The notes beneath the pieces are model-generated. The model saw only the letters and a list, made by a program, of their open reading frames with translations. It searched no databases and was not told where the DNA came from. The position numbers were made by a program, and so were the translations under genes. From the NCBI RefSeq assembly GCF_000348985.1, contig NC_035925.1, positions 186,001 through 250,000 on the forward strand: a DNA stretch of 64,000 bases, in the 5' to 3' direction. This stretch comes from Huiozyma naganishii CBS 8797. Taxonomy: Eukaryota; Ascomycota; Saccharomycetes; Saccharomycetales; Saccharomycetaceae. Shown here piece after piece: positions 47,415-57,499 of this stretch; the stretch's first letter is position 1; each line of letters starts with the position of its first letter.

Positions 47415-47693
47415 TCAGGCTTCGACCATATCTCTCAATCTTCTGATAGTGGATCTGACAGTGGCAGCAGCGGCCGTGGAGACGGTGTACGCACCACCAG
47501 CGACGGTCTTCTTGCAAGAGGAACAGGTCCAGATACCGGCAGCGCCTCTCTTGACGGCCTTCTTACCGCAGAAGGAACATTCGTATCTGGAGTGTTGTTG
47601 GACTTCAAGCTTCTTGACTTGTCTTCTTAGAGAGGAACCGTAACGGACACCGTACTTACCTGTGATACCAACCTTCTTTGTTCTCTTAGCCAT
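47415..47693 (-). CDS. RPL43B: 60S ribosomal protein eL43 (L37Ae)
   Basis: A 92-residue zinc-ribbon ribosomal protein, full family length. Zinc cysteines are in CSFCGKK and CSSCKKT; the ends [15 protein letters not shown] and RRLRDMVEA are canonical. The ORF is contiguous from ATG 47693 and no AG precedes the second codon, so the gene has no intron. In S. cerevisiae both RPL43 copies have an intron right after the start codon. Strong codon bias and a Rap1-like site ~270 bp upstream fit a ribosomal protein gene. Location matches YJR094W-A. Confidence 0.98.
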   Translation of the reverse strand: MAKRTKKVGITGKYGVRYGSSLRRQVKKLEVQQHSRYECSFCGKKAVKRGAAGIWTCSSCKKTVAGGAYTVSTAAAATVRSTIRRLRDMVEA

Positions 47694-49887
47694 TTTATTA
47701 TTTGTTCTTGGGTCGACTGATTGATCGAGTTAACCTTTCAATGGAGGTGAATTTGAGAGAGAGTAGTTGTAGCTACAAGATTAAAGACACAGACCCATAG
47801 ACGAACTCAGAATGCGAGCGCGAGCGTATCCAGACGATGCCTTCCGAGAGAGAGAGCGAAGTGGAAAATTCCTCGTGTGAGTTCCCTCTCATTGGGAGAG
47901 ATTACCAGTTAAGGAAAGACGTGAAAAAAAAGAAACCTACAAAAAAAAATAAATCGTGAGGGTGTGCGGATGGCAGAAAAACAGACACACTTTTCCCGCT
48001 ACCCTGGCATTGTTGTAGCTTCTTTCCCCAAACTTTCTTTTCTTTTCCTATTTAGGTACTACAGAAGTGAGAGAAGCAACCGTCAAGTCGTACGTAACAA
48101 TATAGTGTATATTATGTCCGCACAGCAATGAATTGAGTTCCTGTACTACCTCCCCGTGTCTATATCGGTGTTAAGACACAGAACGAAAAAAGAAAGAAAT
48201 CAATATGCAAGGAAAATAGTATCTGGTTCTAGTCCTCCCTCCCCTCCAGGCATGCCCTCTTTGACTCTGCCTAGACAAACAGACACCAGAGTACCTGAAA
48301 AGGGGCTGAAAAGACTTTCCTTCACACTTACGCATATGTCACTACCGAACACAACGCGGGTTTTGGCAGCAATTCCCTGTCCCGCGAATACTGTCGCCCT
48401 CTACGCAGGCTTGTCCGGGAACACATTTGCCTTGGACTTACGAAACAATGCAACACATGAAGGGAAAATAAAGAGGAGGCGGGCGGGAAAACGGACAACG
48501 ATAAGAGAGGGCGTACCTAGTCAATTGGTGCTTCCGAGAAGTTACCGTCCTCCGAACGCTAAGATATGTTTAGGAACTACTGGAAGTAGAAAAACAAAAG
48601 AAAAGAGAGAAGGAAAGCAAAGAAAGGGCAAACAGACACAAAAAAAAAGAAAGAAAAAAAGACTCTGTCCTTCCTGCGGCTCTTTAACAGGCTTTTCTCC
48701 ACACTGCAATCCACATGCACAGAAAACAAGGCAGGAGAACCGTGAGTGACAGATCTGTTACGTCTATTTTACCGTACCAATAGCGTATGCCCCTTTCTCG
48801 CCATCCGGCTTTCCGCGTTTCCTCTTTCCGGTCCCCTGATTTCCAGTGCGACTATTGTTTCCATCCCCTGCAAAAAAAGCTAAACAATAGAATCGATAAA
48901 TCTTTTCTTTTTTGATCCAAGGCGGTTAAGCAACAATTAATTGTTTTTTGTTTTGTTTTGTTTTTTGTTTTTTCTGTTTATTTCACAGAGAGCGTGTTCC
49001 CTACATACATACTAGCCCGTAAACCAAATTATCCTCTTACAAAGAAATTACAAATCCTGTGTTGCAAGAGGAGAAAATGGAGACGACTACTACATCACAC
49101 CCTGGCGTGCTAGCCTCTGCGCTACCTTACCATATAGCCGAGCAATGGTGTGTGTATGTTATGTACCACTACGCCTGGCGTCCACTACGAGTAGAGCAGC
49201 AAAGCGATAAAAATAAACCCAAGGGAAAAGAAGATGCGTGTATTTACAAACGCCTAACACGTCCAGATTGTCCCTACACAAAAAAAAAAGAACAATATTA
49301 AAGTTACCTCCTCCTCCTTATCCGTATCTAATTTCTTTTTTTCCTATCGGGTGTGCCCATACACACACACCTGACACTGTGTCTCCATTAAGCAGGAAAC
49401 ATCAGTTCCCTTCCTGTAAATCTTAATTTACCGCCTCTCTTGGACGGGATCAATGATATCACTTGTAGTGTAAGTGGTTGCGAGAAAGAGGAGCACCCTT
49501 TTTCCAGATCATTTTCCCCCAACCAATATTTGTTGGGGGGGGGGGAGGCGGAGGTGCGTCTGTTCTATTACAACATAGCGCGTCCTCTGATTTTCACATA
49601 TAAATACTCTTGTTCCAAATCGCAAGGGAGTTTTTGAGGTTCATTACTTTTCTTCTTTAGGATATCTTATTGATTTTCCTTGTGTGATATACACGGTATA
49701 CAGTAGCCGGAGTGAAAAGGACTGTCCCACCTGTCAAACCTCCCACAAGTTTTCATTCCTCTTCGTCTTCCCCTTTTTCTATTTTTACCTTTGGGGATCC
49801 AGTTCTGATCGCTCCCCAAGAGAAGGCTGTCTCATTTTTATATCTGTGTTGTTGTTTTCTTTTCCCACAGATTCTTTTTTTATATAT
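47694..49887. promoter_or_regulatory. Long divergent region RPL43 / IME1 (IME1 control region)
   Basis: 2.19 kb. The first ~300 bp serve RPL43. The remainder matches in length the unusually large (~2 kb) IME1 regulatory region of S. cerevisiae that integrates mating-type and nutrient signals. It contains TTTTG-rich tracts (~48941-48975), a G11 run at 49535-49545, and many short frames. A 197-codon frame at 48156-48749 begins with GTG and is basic low complexity, so I do not call it. Confidence 0.6.
47963..47972 (+). promoter_or_regulatory. Rap1-like site upstream of RPL43
   Basis: TGTGCGGATG, one base from the Rap1 consensus TGTAYGGRTG, 270 bp before the RPL43 ATG. T-rich tracts (as read on the minus strand) lie between it and the gene, the usual ribosomal-protein promoter layout. 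Confidence 0.5.
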
Positions 49888-50964
49888 ATGATGCAGACTG
49901 GGTTTTATGAGCCGTTCCAAGAGGGCTCGTTACTGCAGAGACAGGCACCCTACGATGAGGGTTACCACGTTGGTAACAGCAACAATAATCTGTTTTCAAC
50001 GCCGGATGACAAGTTGTCCAGCCAATTGTTCTCCGCATTGGATGGTACTGCGCTGACAGAATTTGACAACGACAACTGTTACTCAGATATTGACGTAGAC
50101 GATGAAACTGCTGATTCGAATTTCTTGTTTTCGCTTTCGAGCATGCAAGAGGAAACTTATTACTCCACGTGCCACAACGAACCAAAGTATAACATCTCCA
50201 GTGGATCTTCGGTGGTCAGTGGGTCCATGCCAGACACACCACATGGGTGTTCGGACGTGTTTTTCACTAATTTGGGGGGGTGTGGGAACATGGTCCACAC
50301 ACAACCAACAAGGGTCGCAGATACCTCTAACAAGTTGTTATTCAACGATACTCTTGCCTACGAGGATTACCTCTTGCAACAAGGTGGTGGGTGTACCGAG
50401 GCACAGACAGTAAATGACGCAACAACGGCCACTGATTCGGAGAACTCAAGGTCGTCGTCCTTCTCGTCTATTTTCTCAAATGACGTACCAAAACAGGATT
50501 CAGTGGGCGGGAGCGCAGTGGACGCTTCACAAACGCAAATACCATACGCGAAATTCCCATTGAACCATGCCATTGAGAACTATCCACGTTTGGAGCACAG
50601 ACAATTAGTGGCACCAAGGCCCAACAATAACAATAAGCTCTTCGTCCAGACTTTAGAAAACCCTGAGGAGTACAACATCCATGAGGTACAACATTGGATC
50701 CCAGCAATAGTGATGCCCTCCAATAACAACTCAGATCTGATCTGCACGAAGATGAACAAACACTCATACGATACATTCAGATACACCTCCGACACTCACG
50801 TCTTCGCCCCCAGGCAACAACGCTGGATGGAAGAGGCCAATGAACGCAACAAGCTCTGCCGTCACATCGAGAACAAACTGGCAAGGTACACTAGTGACCG
50901 CGAATACTTCGACAAGATTCGTCTCCAAGAGATATCGTACCGTTTTAGTAACAGTTACTTCTGA
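49888..50964 (+). CDS. IME1: Master regulator of meiotic entry
   Basis: A 358-residue protein; S. cerevisiae Ime1 is 360. The central part is Ser/Asn/Asp-rich and disordered, with an acidic, Phe/Tyr-containing activation-type region (FDNDNCYSDIDVDDE, ~50-65). The best conserved part is C-terminal (from about 300): a helical segment IENKLARYTSDREYF and ISYRFSNSYF, the region that contacts Ume6 and Rim11. Ime1 converts Ume6 into an activator of early meiotic genes. Two adjacent ATGs (49888 and 49891) precede QTGFYEP; earlier in-frame codons start only at a GTG and encode Phe-rich leader. Location and the long promoter match YJR094C. Confidence 0.9.
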   Translation: MMQTGFYEPFQEGSLLQRQAPYDEGYHVGNSNNNLFSTPDDKLSSQLFSALDGTALTEFDNDNCYSDIDVDDETADSNFLFSLSSMQEETYYSTCHNEPKYNISSGSSVVSGSMPDTPHGCSDVFFTNLGGCGNMVHTQPTRVADTSNKLLFNDTLAYEDYLLQQGGGCTEAQTVNDATTATDSENSRSSSFSSIFSNDVPKQDSVGGSAVDASQTQIPYAKFPLNHAIENYPRLEHRQLVAPRPNNNNKLFVQTLENPEEYNIHEVQHWIPAIVMPSNNNSDLICTKMNKHSYDTFRYTSDTHVFAPRQQRWMEEANERNKLCRHIENKLARYTSDREYFDKIRLQEISYRFSNSYF

Positions 50965-51473
50965 AAGGGGACACAATAGAAAAAAAAAGGCTTGGAATGC
51001 TCCCCATAAAGGAAACAAGTCTGTCCCGTTCCCACTCCCTCTTCTTCTTCTTCTTCGCCTGCTTGCACCGGTCCTTGCCCTGTGTCGAAAAAATTATATC
51101 CATAGAATGTCACTTTTCCCCATTAGTCAATGGTTCCTATTTGTCTGATTATTAGCTGGATGCTGTTTTAGTCGAGCAGCGCTATTCATTGCATCCCATC
51201 TTCCCTCTCAATGAGCACACGCGCATACCTCTATATATCTATATACATATGTCCGTCCTGTTATCAATATTCTTCATATTCTTTCATCATAATATCGTCA
51301 AATTTAAATTATGGGCAAAAAAATAGAAAACGTCTCTAAGTCGGACCTTTTTCACTTGATGCAGTAACGAAGTGCACTGGTGTCTCCATCGGTCAGCAGC
51401 GGTAGGTGAACACATCCACGACGCAGACGCACCGGGATCATTCTTGCCGCATTTGGCTGCGCTGCATCGAACC
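50965..51473. promoter_or_regulatory. IME1-FIP1 intergenic region
   Basis: 509 bp. Contains a (CTT)n run at ~51035-51050 and TATA-like ATATATCTATATA near 51231. No gene. Confidence 0.4.
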
Positions 51474-52391
51474 ATGGAATCTAGCGACGATGACGACAAG
51501 TTTCTTTACGGCTCTGACGTTGAGGAAACCAGCGTCACGAACCAGGAGAGTGTGAAGAAGAGGCTACACAGCGCGGAGGAGGACGATGACGCGTCAGACA
51601 CTGTAAAGAGGGCGAAGACTGGTGCGGATGAATCTGAGGACAGCGATTCGGCCACTTCTGATGAGGAAAGCGACTATGACGTGGAGTTCATCATCAGTTT
51701 GGGTCCGGATAAGTCTAGACTGGATGCTAACTCTATCAAAACGCTCTCGGGGGGCACACATCCACCTTCCGGAGAAGTAATAAGTGTAGCTACAGAACAA
51801 CCGGCAGCTAGTGAACCCACGAGCATCGCAGCCGATGGTGAGAAGGAGGAAAGTGCGGGGAAGAAGGGGGATGGGAGAGAGGGCAGCATGGACCAAACGC
51901 CGGGGATCAATGCGGGGACTTTGGACTTAGATAAGGATGGTCTTTTTGACGGACAGCCCATAACAGAGATCGATCCGGAGGTGCTGAAGGAGAAACCTTG
52001 GAGACAACCAGGTGCCAACCTGTCAGATTACTTCAATTATGGATTCAACGAGTACACATGGACGGAGTACCTGCATAGACAGGAGAAACTGAAACAAGAA
52101 TATAATCCAAGGCAAATTTTGATGGGGCTCTTGAATCTGCAACAACAGGGAAAACTCGATATTAAAACGAGAATGGATTCAAGGAAAAACGATATGGGTG
52201 GTGGTATGGGCCAAATAAATAACGCACCCATGATGAATCAACAGAACATGCCACCCACAGGGTTTCCTCCTATGCCAATGTTTGGAGGGTTTCCACCTTT
52301 CCCCATGCCAGGTATGATGCCTATGAATATGCAACAAAATGGCGCCAACCTTAATAACACGAAAAACACAGATACCAATAAGAAGCCCTAA
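51474..52391 (+). CDS. FIP1: Polyadenylation factor Fip1
   Basis: A 305-residue mostly disordered subunit of cleavage and polyadenylation factor; S. cerevisiae Fip1 is 327. It tethers poly(A) polymerase Pap1 to the complex. The acidic N-terminus (SSDDDDKFLYGSD) is the Pap1-binding type. The conserved Fip1 motif KPWRQPGANLSDYFNYGFN with EYTW lies at about 174-200 and binds Yth1. The C-terminus is Met/Pro/Asn-rich. ATG 51474 (MESSDDDD) is chosen; a GTG 34 codons upstream gives an unlikely extension. Location matches YJR093C. Confidence 0.96.
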   Translation: MESSDDDDKFLYGSDVEETSVTNQESVKKRLHSAEEDDDASDTVKRAKTGADESEDSDSATSDEESDYDVEFIISLGPDKSRLDANSIKTLSGGTHPPSGEVISVATEQPAASEPTSIAADGEKEESAGKKGDGREGSMDQTPGINAGTLDLDKDGLFDGQPITEIDPEVLKEKPWRQPGANLSDYFNYGFNEYTWTEYLHRQEKLKQEYNPRQILMGLLNLQQQGKLDIKTRMDSRKNDMGGGMGQINNAPMMNQQNMPPTGFPPMPMFGGFPPFPMPGMMPMNMQQNGANLNNTKNTDTNKKP

Positions 52392-52536
52392 AACTATTCA
52401 ACGAATGCATTAATACCACTCGCAAGGAAGGCGAAAGAATTTTCACACTTTCGGCATGCTTTCATGTACAACTGTGTTTATACCAGGGGGCACGTTATTA
52501 TTGTCCATTGATTAGTTATGTAAATTACAAGAAAGT

Positions 52537-55500
52537 TTAAATATCAATATAATAGTTCTTCATACGAATTCGAACATCATCAGTCTTTTCTGTCCTTACG
52601 TTTTGAGAGAGTTGCTTGACCCATGGTTGATGGGTTACATTCAACTCTACAATTTTCTTGAGGATAGCAAACCACTCTTTGGTTTCTTCCAAGCAGTTCT
52701 GCGAAATGAAGGTTATAGATTCACCATCCTTGAAAACAAGTTGGAAGCAGGATTCGCCAAAGAGAAACAAGTCTGTGAAATTTCTCCCTTTCTTTGAAAT
52801 CTGCTCACTATCCACCACGACATCAACATTGAGTAAATTGATTTTGATTTTCGCTTTCATAGAACTCTCGTTATAGCCAATAAGTCTAGTCCCCTTTAGC
52901 TTGAAAAGTCTGTTTTGAAGCACACCATCCAAGTCCCCACCGTCTTGCAACAAGCGTCCCTCTTTGTATATGCCCTGTTGATACTGATACTCCTGCACAA
53001 CTTTTTTCGCAGCCTCAAAGGTACTGGGGAAAGTTTCCAGATTCGAAGTTCTTTTGATGAAGGAGCACTGGTACTTTAATTTCCCAATAGAATAAGGTAG
53101 TCTATGTGGCAGTTCACGCAATGGCTTATCCCCATCTGATTGCCCAAAAATTCTTGCCCATTTGTTCATCATATTTTCACTAAACTTTTCATCGACCTTG
53201 AAGGCAATAGCATCCAAGAATGCCTCATTTAGCGTTATGATAGCACGCCCAAAAGATCCATCCAAGGCGAAAAGATAGTCCCAGCTGTCTTTAGCTATTT
53301 TTTTTTGAACGAATTTCTTCTCATATCTATATCTATTCTTGCCCAATCCTCCAAATGCTTTACCGACTTTCACTTTGTGGATAGCCTCAACCAACTGAGT
53401 TTCTGGTCTGTCAAATTTACATTTCAACGTAATGTTCATCTGCTGATGGTGATTCGTTATTGGAATCTCAAGTTCCCTATTAAGAACTAGATACTTGCTA
53501 GAGTCAAGTGTGCTCCAGGGTGTGTTGGTAACGTTTAGCCCATTATCGATCTCTAAGGAGAAAGTCGCATTGTGGTGCTTGATACCATCCAATTCTACTT
53601 TGATACGATCCAGGAAAAGGTATACAATTCCATAATCGAGAAGTTTTTCCTTAGGTTCTTCTACCACACTTTTTTCTTGTACCGTATTAGGCATATCTAA
53701 AACGCTGAAATTCCTTACGTCCTCCTCCAACTTTCCTGCTTTTGATGTTGGACGACTTATATCAGAAAACAACAAGCGTTCATTAGCCTTAGAAGATTCC
53801 CCCTGTAACCTTTTTGGAACAACTTTAAACGGACTGCTAATATGGTTTGTGTTAAAAGGGACGCCTTTGACAGGAGTGGAGACAACTTTTTCACTGGTAT
53901 TGGTGACAGGGGTGGCGTCTATTTCTGAGAAATCGCTCCCAATAAACTCATTCGTCGTCTCGACGTCGGCTTCATAACTCTTCACACTTGCCGCCTTTTC
54001 CACGCAAGCCCTGTTACTTGAGGATTTAACAATACCCGAGGATTCCACTTCAGGACCAAAAATCCTGCCTATGCTAAAAGCTTTTCTTTTATTAATATCG
54101 GATAGTTCGACGACGTTATTTCTCCATATTTGATGAGGTCCGCTCCCCAAACTGCCTATTCTTGGTGATTGAGGTTCCGACATCAGCTCTTCTATTGCTC
54201 CTTCAAAATCCTTACTAAACGAAATTGAATCTGTTTCAGGATTTTGTCTTTTCTCGGAGTAGTGTATTTTCGTGCTATGGACTATGCGAGGTTTAAATGT
54301 ACAACTAAATTGTTTGGATTCCAGCTTTGATTTTTTTGGTTCCTTCTTGATAGTAACGTTATCTGTATTCGAAACTGGTTTGGTGACTTCTTGCAAATGC
54401 CATATTGCCAAATAGTTGGTTGGGTTCTTCTCTATATTTTTTTTGATCGAATCAGTGGAAGTTTCTGTATCATCTTTGAACAAAGCGTCGTCAAATAACG
54501 GGTCTAGTTTAGGCAAATTCGGTAAAGTCGGAGGAGTATCACTGAAGGGAATTGAGACCCCTGAAGCTGCTCTAGAGTCAAAATTGGACTGATTAGGAAA
54601 TTGCAGTTCAATTCCTGCATCTGAGTCTTTTTTGGTTTCACCACTTTCCTTTGCACCTTCGATACGTAAATTTTCAATTGCCATTTCTATTTCATCCAGA
54701 TCTTCGCTCGATGAAATAGAACTTATATTCTGTTCAACAGGTGGCTCTGAAGTTTTAGGGTGTTCGTTATTCATTGAGTGTACTATGCTAGAGATAGATT
54801 CGTTTTCTGTAACAAACTCGTTAATATCATTTCCTTTAACATTCTTGTGGTCCAAAAGGGGTTCCTTGACTGACAGTTCTAAAGATATTAGCTTTCTTAG
54901 ATCTTTTTCGTCAAGAGCTTGTGTCAATATAGGAACCGAAAAGGATCTCATAGTGATTTTTGTCCCAATGCTTTCAGAGTTATTTGAAATTATCATACTA
55001 CGACTTTCCACCATCTCGGTTAAAGAAGCTTCTGCCATTGAGTGTTTAATTGTTGATACCTCTTTATCCAAGAAAGATTCTGACATAATTTGACTATGAT
55101 TGGAATTCGTTTCATACCCAGGAATGTCTTTTGTCGCGAGGTAGCTTTTACCAGCTGCATCGTCAGCATTTTCTGCTAGCGGCAAAGAGTCAAGTGGTTT
55201 CATTTCATTATTTGTAGCTGTCAAGTTACTGCCAGAAGGAAAAGCATGCTTTGAAGAAGGATATGAAGTGTTGCTAGTCGTTCTCTCACCATCATCGCTG
55301 TCTTCTTTGTTTCTTGTTATATCATGTGTCTTTAGGTTATCCCCAGTATTTAAGTTCTTTTCATCGTCAGTACAGCTGGAAGTCACATCCAAATCCTGAG
55401 TACTCCCTACACCATTTATGGTATCTAACAGTTTGAGACCTTCGAAATAAATTTCGTCATCAGCACTTGAAGATGATACTGATGAAGCAAGATTTGACTG

Positions 55501-56511
55501 GGTTTGAGAAAACTTAGCAGACTTATAATCACCGATGGAAGTAACAACACTTTCCATTTTCTCATCTTTGGGGAACCGATATGGAGAAAGCCGTTCAGAT
55601 TTTCCATCCACTAATGGGCGAACCAGTTCATTTATAGACGAACTGGATATATCTGATAGTGACTGTTGCTTGTCTTCTTGAGCTACGCTGTCCTCCAATA
55701 AACGAAAATGATCGCTCTGAATTGTTGTAGAAAGTTCGGTTCGTTCGTTATCGTATGAAGATCCTGATGAGAGTCGTGAGGGAGGGTTTTCACCATCATT
55801 CCCTGATATGAAATGATTTATTTTTACCGTATTTGTTAACGATACCTCCGGTGGTGGTTGCATAACCTGTAGGGACGAGTCGACACCGGACACTAATGAT
55901 AATTCGGTGCTTCCTGTCTCAGCATCTTTTTCACTGACAGACTCATCATGTTTTACTTTGAATGGTGTCATCGAGTCAAATGGTAAATCTGCAGTAGCAG
56001 ACTCCATATTTAAAGTTGCTGACAATTGCGGATCAGAAGAGGTTTTGTCCTTACTTAGCTCTTCTTCATCATATATCATCTCCTTCAGTTTTATTGAATT
56101 AGGGCTTCTTAAATTTGAGCGTGTTGTAGAGTATTCTATGTATGTTCGTCCTGAAAGGAGTTCCAGATTGTAATTATTATCGCTAACTTTATGGTTATCT
56201 TTGAATTCGTTACTAATAGAAATGGGGGTAGTGTCGCTAGCTCCTTGAAGACTTTTTGTGTCACCGCTACTAGCCACGTCCAATCTAAAGGGCGAAGATA
56301 AGTGCTGACTGGCCTGACTGTTTTCTGTTTCACGCATTACATTAGAAGGAGGGAGGAACATATCTGTTCCAGATTCCAGGAAATGCTCATTCTCTAAATT
56401 TTCCACCGTCAAATGGTTTTCCTCTCTATCACTATGGTTTATCTCCAAAATGGACTGCTCCAAATTCTGGTATAATAGATCCAGAGTAGCATCCGGATTA
56501 TTTACCGACAT
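52537..56511 (-). CDS. BUD4: Anillin-like bud-site selection and septin-binding protein
   Basis: A 1324-residue protein; S. cerevisiae Bud4 is 1447. The first ~900 residues are Ser/Asp/Glu-rich and disordered, with many proline-directed and acidic phosphosite-like segments. Residues ~970-1160 form the anillin-homology region (KYLVLNRELEIPI, HKVKVGKAFGGLGKNR). A PH domain closes the protein (~1180-1310: GRLLQDGGDLDG, QNRLFKLKGTRLIGYNE). It marks the axial budding site with Bud3 and stabilises septin double rings. ATG 56511 (MSVNNPDATLD) is used. Location matches YJR092W; convergent with FIP1. Confidence 0.95.
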   Translation of the reverse strand: MSVNNPDATLDLLYQNLEQSILEINHSDREENHLTVENLENEHFLESGTDMFLPPSNVMRETENSQASQHLSSPFRLDVASSGDTKSLQGASDTTPISISNEFKDNHKVSDNNYNLELLSGRTYIEYSTTRSNLRSPNSIKLKEMIYDEEELSKDKTSSDPQLSATLNMESATADLPFDSMTPFKVKHDESVSEKDAETGSTELSLVSGVDSSLQVMQPPPEVSLTNTVKINHFISGNDGENPPSRLSSGSSYDNERTELSTTIQSDHFRLLEDSVAQEDKQQSLSDISSSSINELVRPLVDGKSERLSPYRFPKDEKMESVVTSIGDYKSAKFSQTQSNLASSVSSSSADDEIYFEGLKLLDTINGVGSTQDLDVTSSCTDDEKNLNTGDNLKTHDITRNKEDSDDGERTTSNTSYPSSKHAFPSGSNLTATNNEMKPLDSLPLAENADDAAGKSYLATKDIPGYETNSNHSQIMSESFLDKEVSTIKHSMAEASLTEMVESRSMIISNNSESIGTKITMRSFSVPILTQALDEKDLRKLISLELSVKEPLLDHKNVKGNDINEFVTENESISSIVHSMNNEHPKTSEPPVEQNISSISSSEDLDEIEMAIENLRIEGAKESGETKKDSDAGIELQFPNQSNFDSRAASGVSIPFSDTPPTLPNLPKLDPLFDDALFKDDTETSTDSIKKNIEKNPTNYLAIWHLQEVTKPVSNTDNVTIKKEPKKSKLESKQFSCTFKPRIVHSTKIHYSEKRQNPETDSISFSKDFEGAIEELMSEPQSPRIGSLGSGPHQIWRNNVVELSDINKRKAFSIGRIFGPEVESSGIVKSSSNRACVEKAASVKSYEADVETTNEFIGSDFSEIDATPVTNTSEKVVSTPVKGVPFNTNHISSPFKVVPKRLQGESSKANERLLFSDISRPTSKAGKLEEDVRNFSVLDMPNTVQEKSVVEEPKEKLLDYGIVYLFLDRIKVELDGIKHHNATFSLEIDNGLNVTNTPWSTLDSSKYLVLNRELEIPITNHHQQMNITLKCKFDRPETQLVEAIHKVKVGKAFGGLGKNRYRYEKKFVQKKIAKDSWDYLFALDGSFGRAIITLNEAFLDAIAFKVDEKFSENMMNKWARIFGQSDGDKPLRELPHRLPYSIGKLKYQCSFIKRTSNLETFPSTFEAAKKVVQEYQYQQGIYKEGRLLQDGGDLDGVLQNRLFKLKGTRLIGYNESSMKAKIKINLLNVDVVVDSEQISKKGRNFTDLFLFGESCFQLVFKDGESITFISQNCLEETKEWFAILKKIVELNVTHQPWVKQLSQNVRTEKTDDVRIRMKNYYIDI

Positions 56512-57499
56512 TTTTGTGTAACCAGGCTGAAAAGTGATATTGTTACAATGAAAGGACAAATGACTTTATGCCTGATCAATATCGAATTCTGGAACTTGAA
56601 ACAAGTCAAAGGCTTATTCGGTTGAGTAAAGTAAACGAAATACAACAACTAACGCGTACTGTCAGGAAGCTAATTCAAAATTGATTGCAGATCGCGGAGA
56701 GTAGAGCAGGAACGCTATGCCTACAACTCCCCAGCTTGAATATTCTCTTCAACTGTCTTTAGTCCTTTTCCGAAACACCGTCAAGGAAGCCAACCTCTCT
56801 GATATACATCTCTTCCTGTTTACATTTTACCATATTAGGCAATTTTTTGGCCCAAAAGGGACAAGATACCCAAAGGGCAACGGATCGCGGTACAAAAAGG
56901 GAAAGTGTCTTCAACAATTTCCCAAAAGAGCAGCATTTATTATCTCGAGAAAAACAACAGAAAACAGCTCAAGATCACATGACCAAAAAGTCACGTGGCA
57001 GGGTGGATAGGGGCCTTGTTTTAGTTTTTCTTTTCATTATAGTTTATTCAATATTTCTCTTCTAAGGCTTAGCATATTCCAAGTTGAAGGCTGCTTTGCC
57101 AAATCGGTATTAGGAACAAGTCGAAAGCGTTACGTATTAGGGGTGCTTGAAGCTATTTGATATTGAAATTGATTAGCGTTCTTCTTACCCTGTGATCAGC
57201 TGTTTGCTAGAAAAACAAACTTACTTTTCTATTATTGAGTTGTTTTTTCCTTCTTTTTTCCAATCACTTAGTGGTCTCGTTCCATAGCCCGGAATACACC
57301 TGTAACCTTTCCATCTGGTGTCCTGTCAGAAGTGTTTTCTGTACCTAATTTGATTGGTATAGCGATTATTTGGAATAATACAATTGTCTGCTATTTGTTT
57401 TACAGTGCTGAAACAATTCACACCGTGTTCTAAAGTTTATTCCCATTTTGATACCACGAAAGAGATCTAACCGTTCCTGCAGCGTTTGTTACGGATATT
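56512..57499. promoter_or_regulatory. Divergent region BUD4 / JSN1
   Basis: 988 bp. Contains the MCB element near BUD4, an E-box CACGTG at 56992-56997 in a CATGAC/TCACGTGG context, and T-rich leader before JSN1. A 97-codon ATG-initiated ORF (56717-57010) has no recognisable feature and is not called. Confidence 0.45.
56652..56657. promoter_or_regulatory. MCB element upstream of BUD4
   Basis: ACGCGT palindrome, 141 bp before the BUD4 ATG; the consensus for the G1/S factor MBF. Confidence 0.4.

Noticed and set aside
48156..48749. 197-codon frame in the IME1 upstream region
   Set aside because: It starts at GTG, is basic low-complexity, has no domain, and lies where a long IME1 control region is expected.
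56717..57010. 97-codon ATG-started frame between BUD4 and JSN1
   Set aside because: No recognisable motif, polar and Lys/Thr-rich, and it overlaps another frame; could be a long uORF of JSN1 but nothing supports it.
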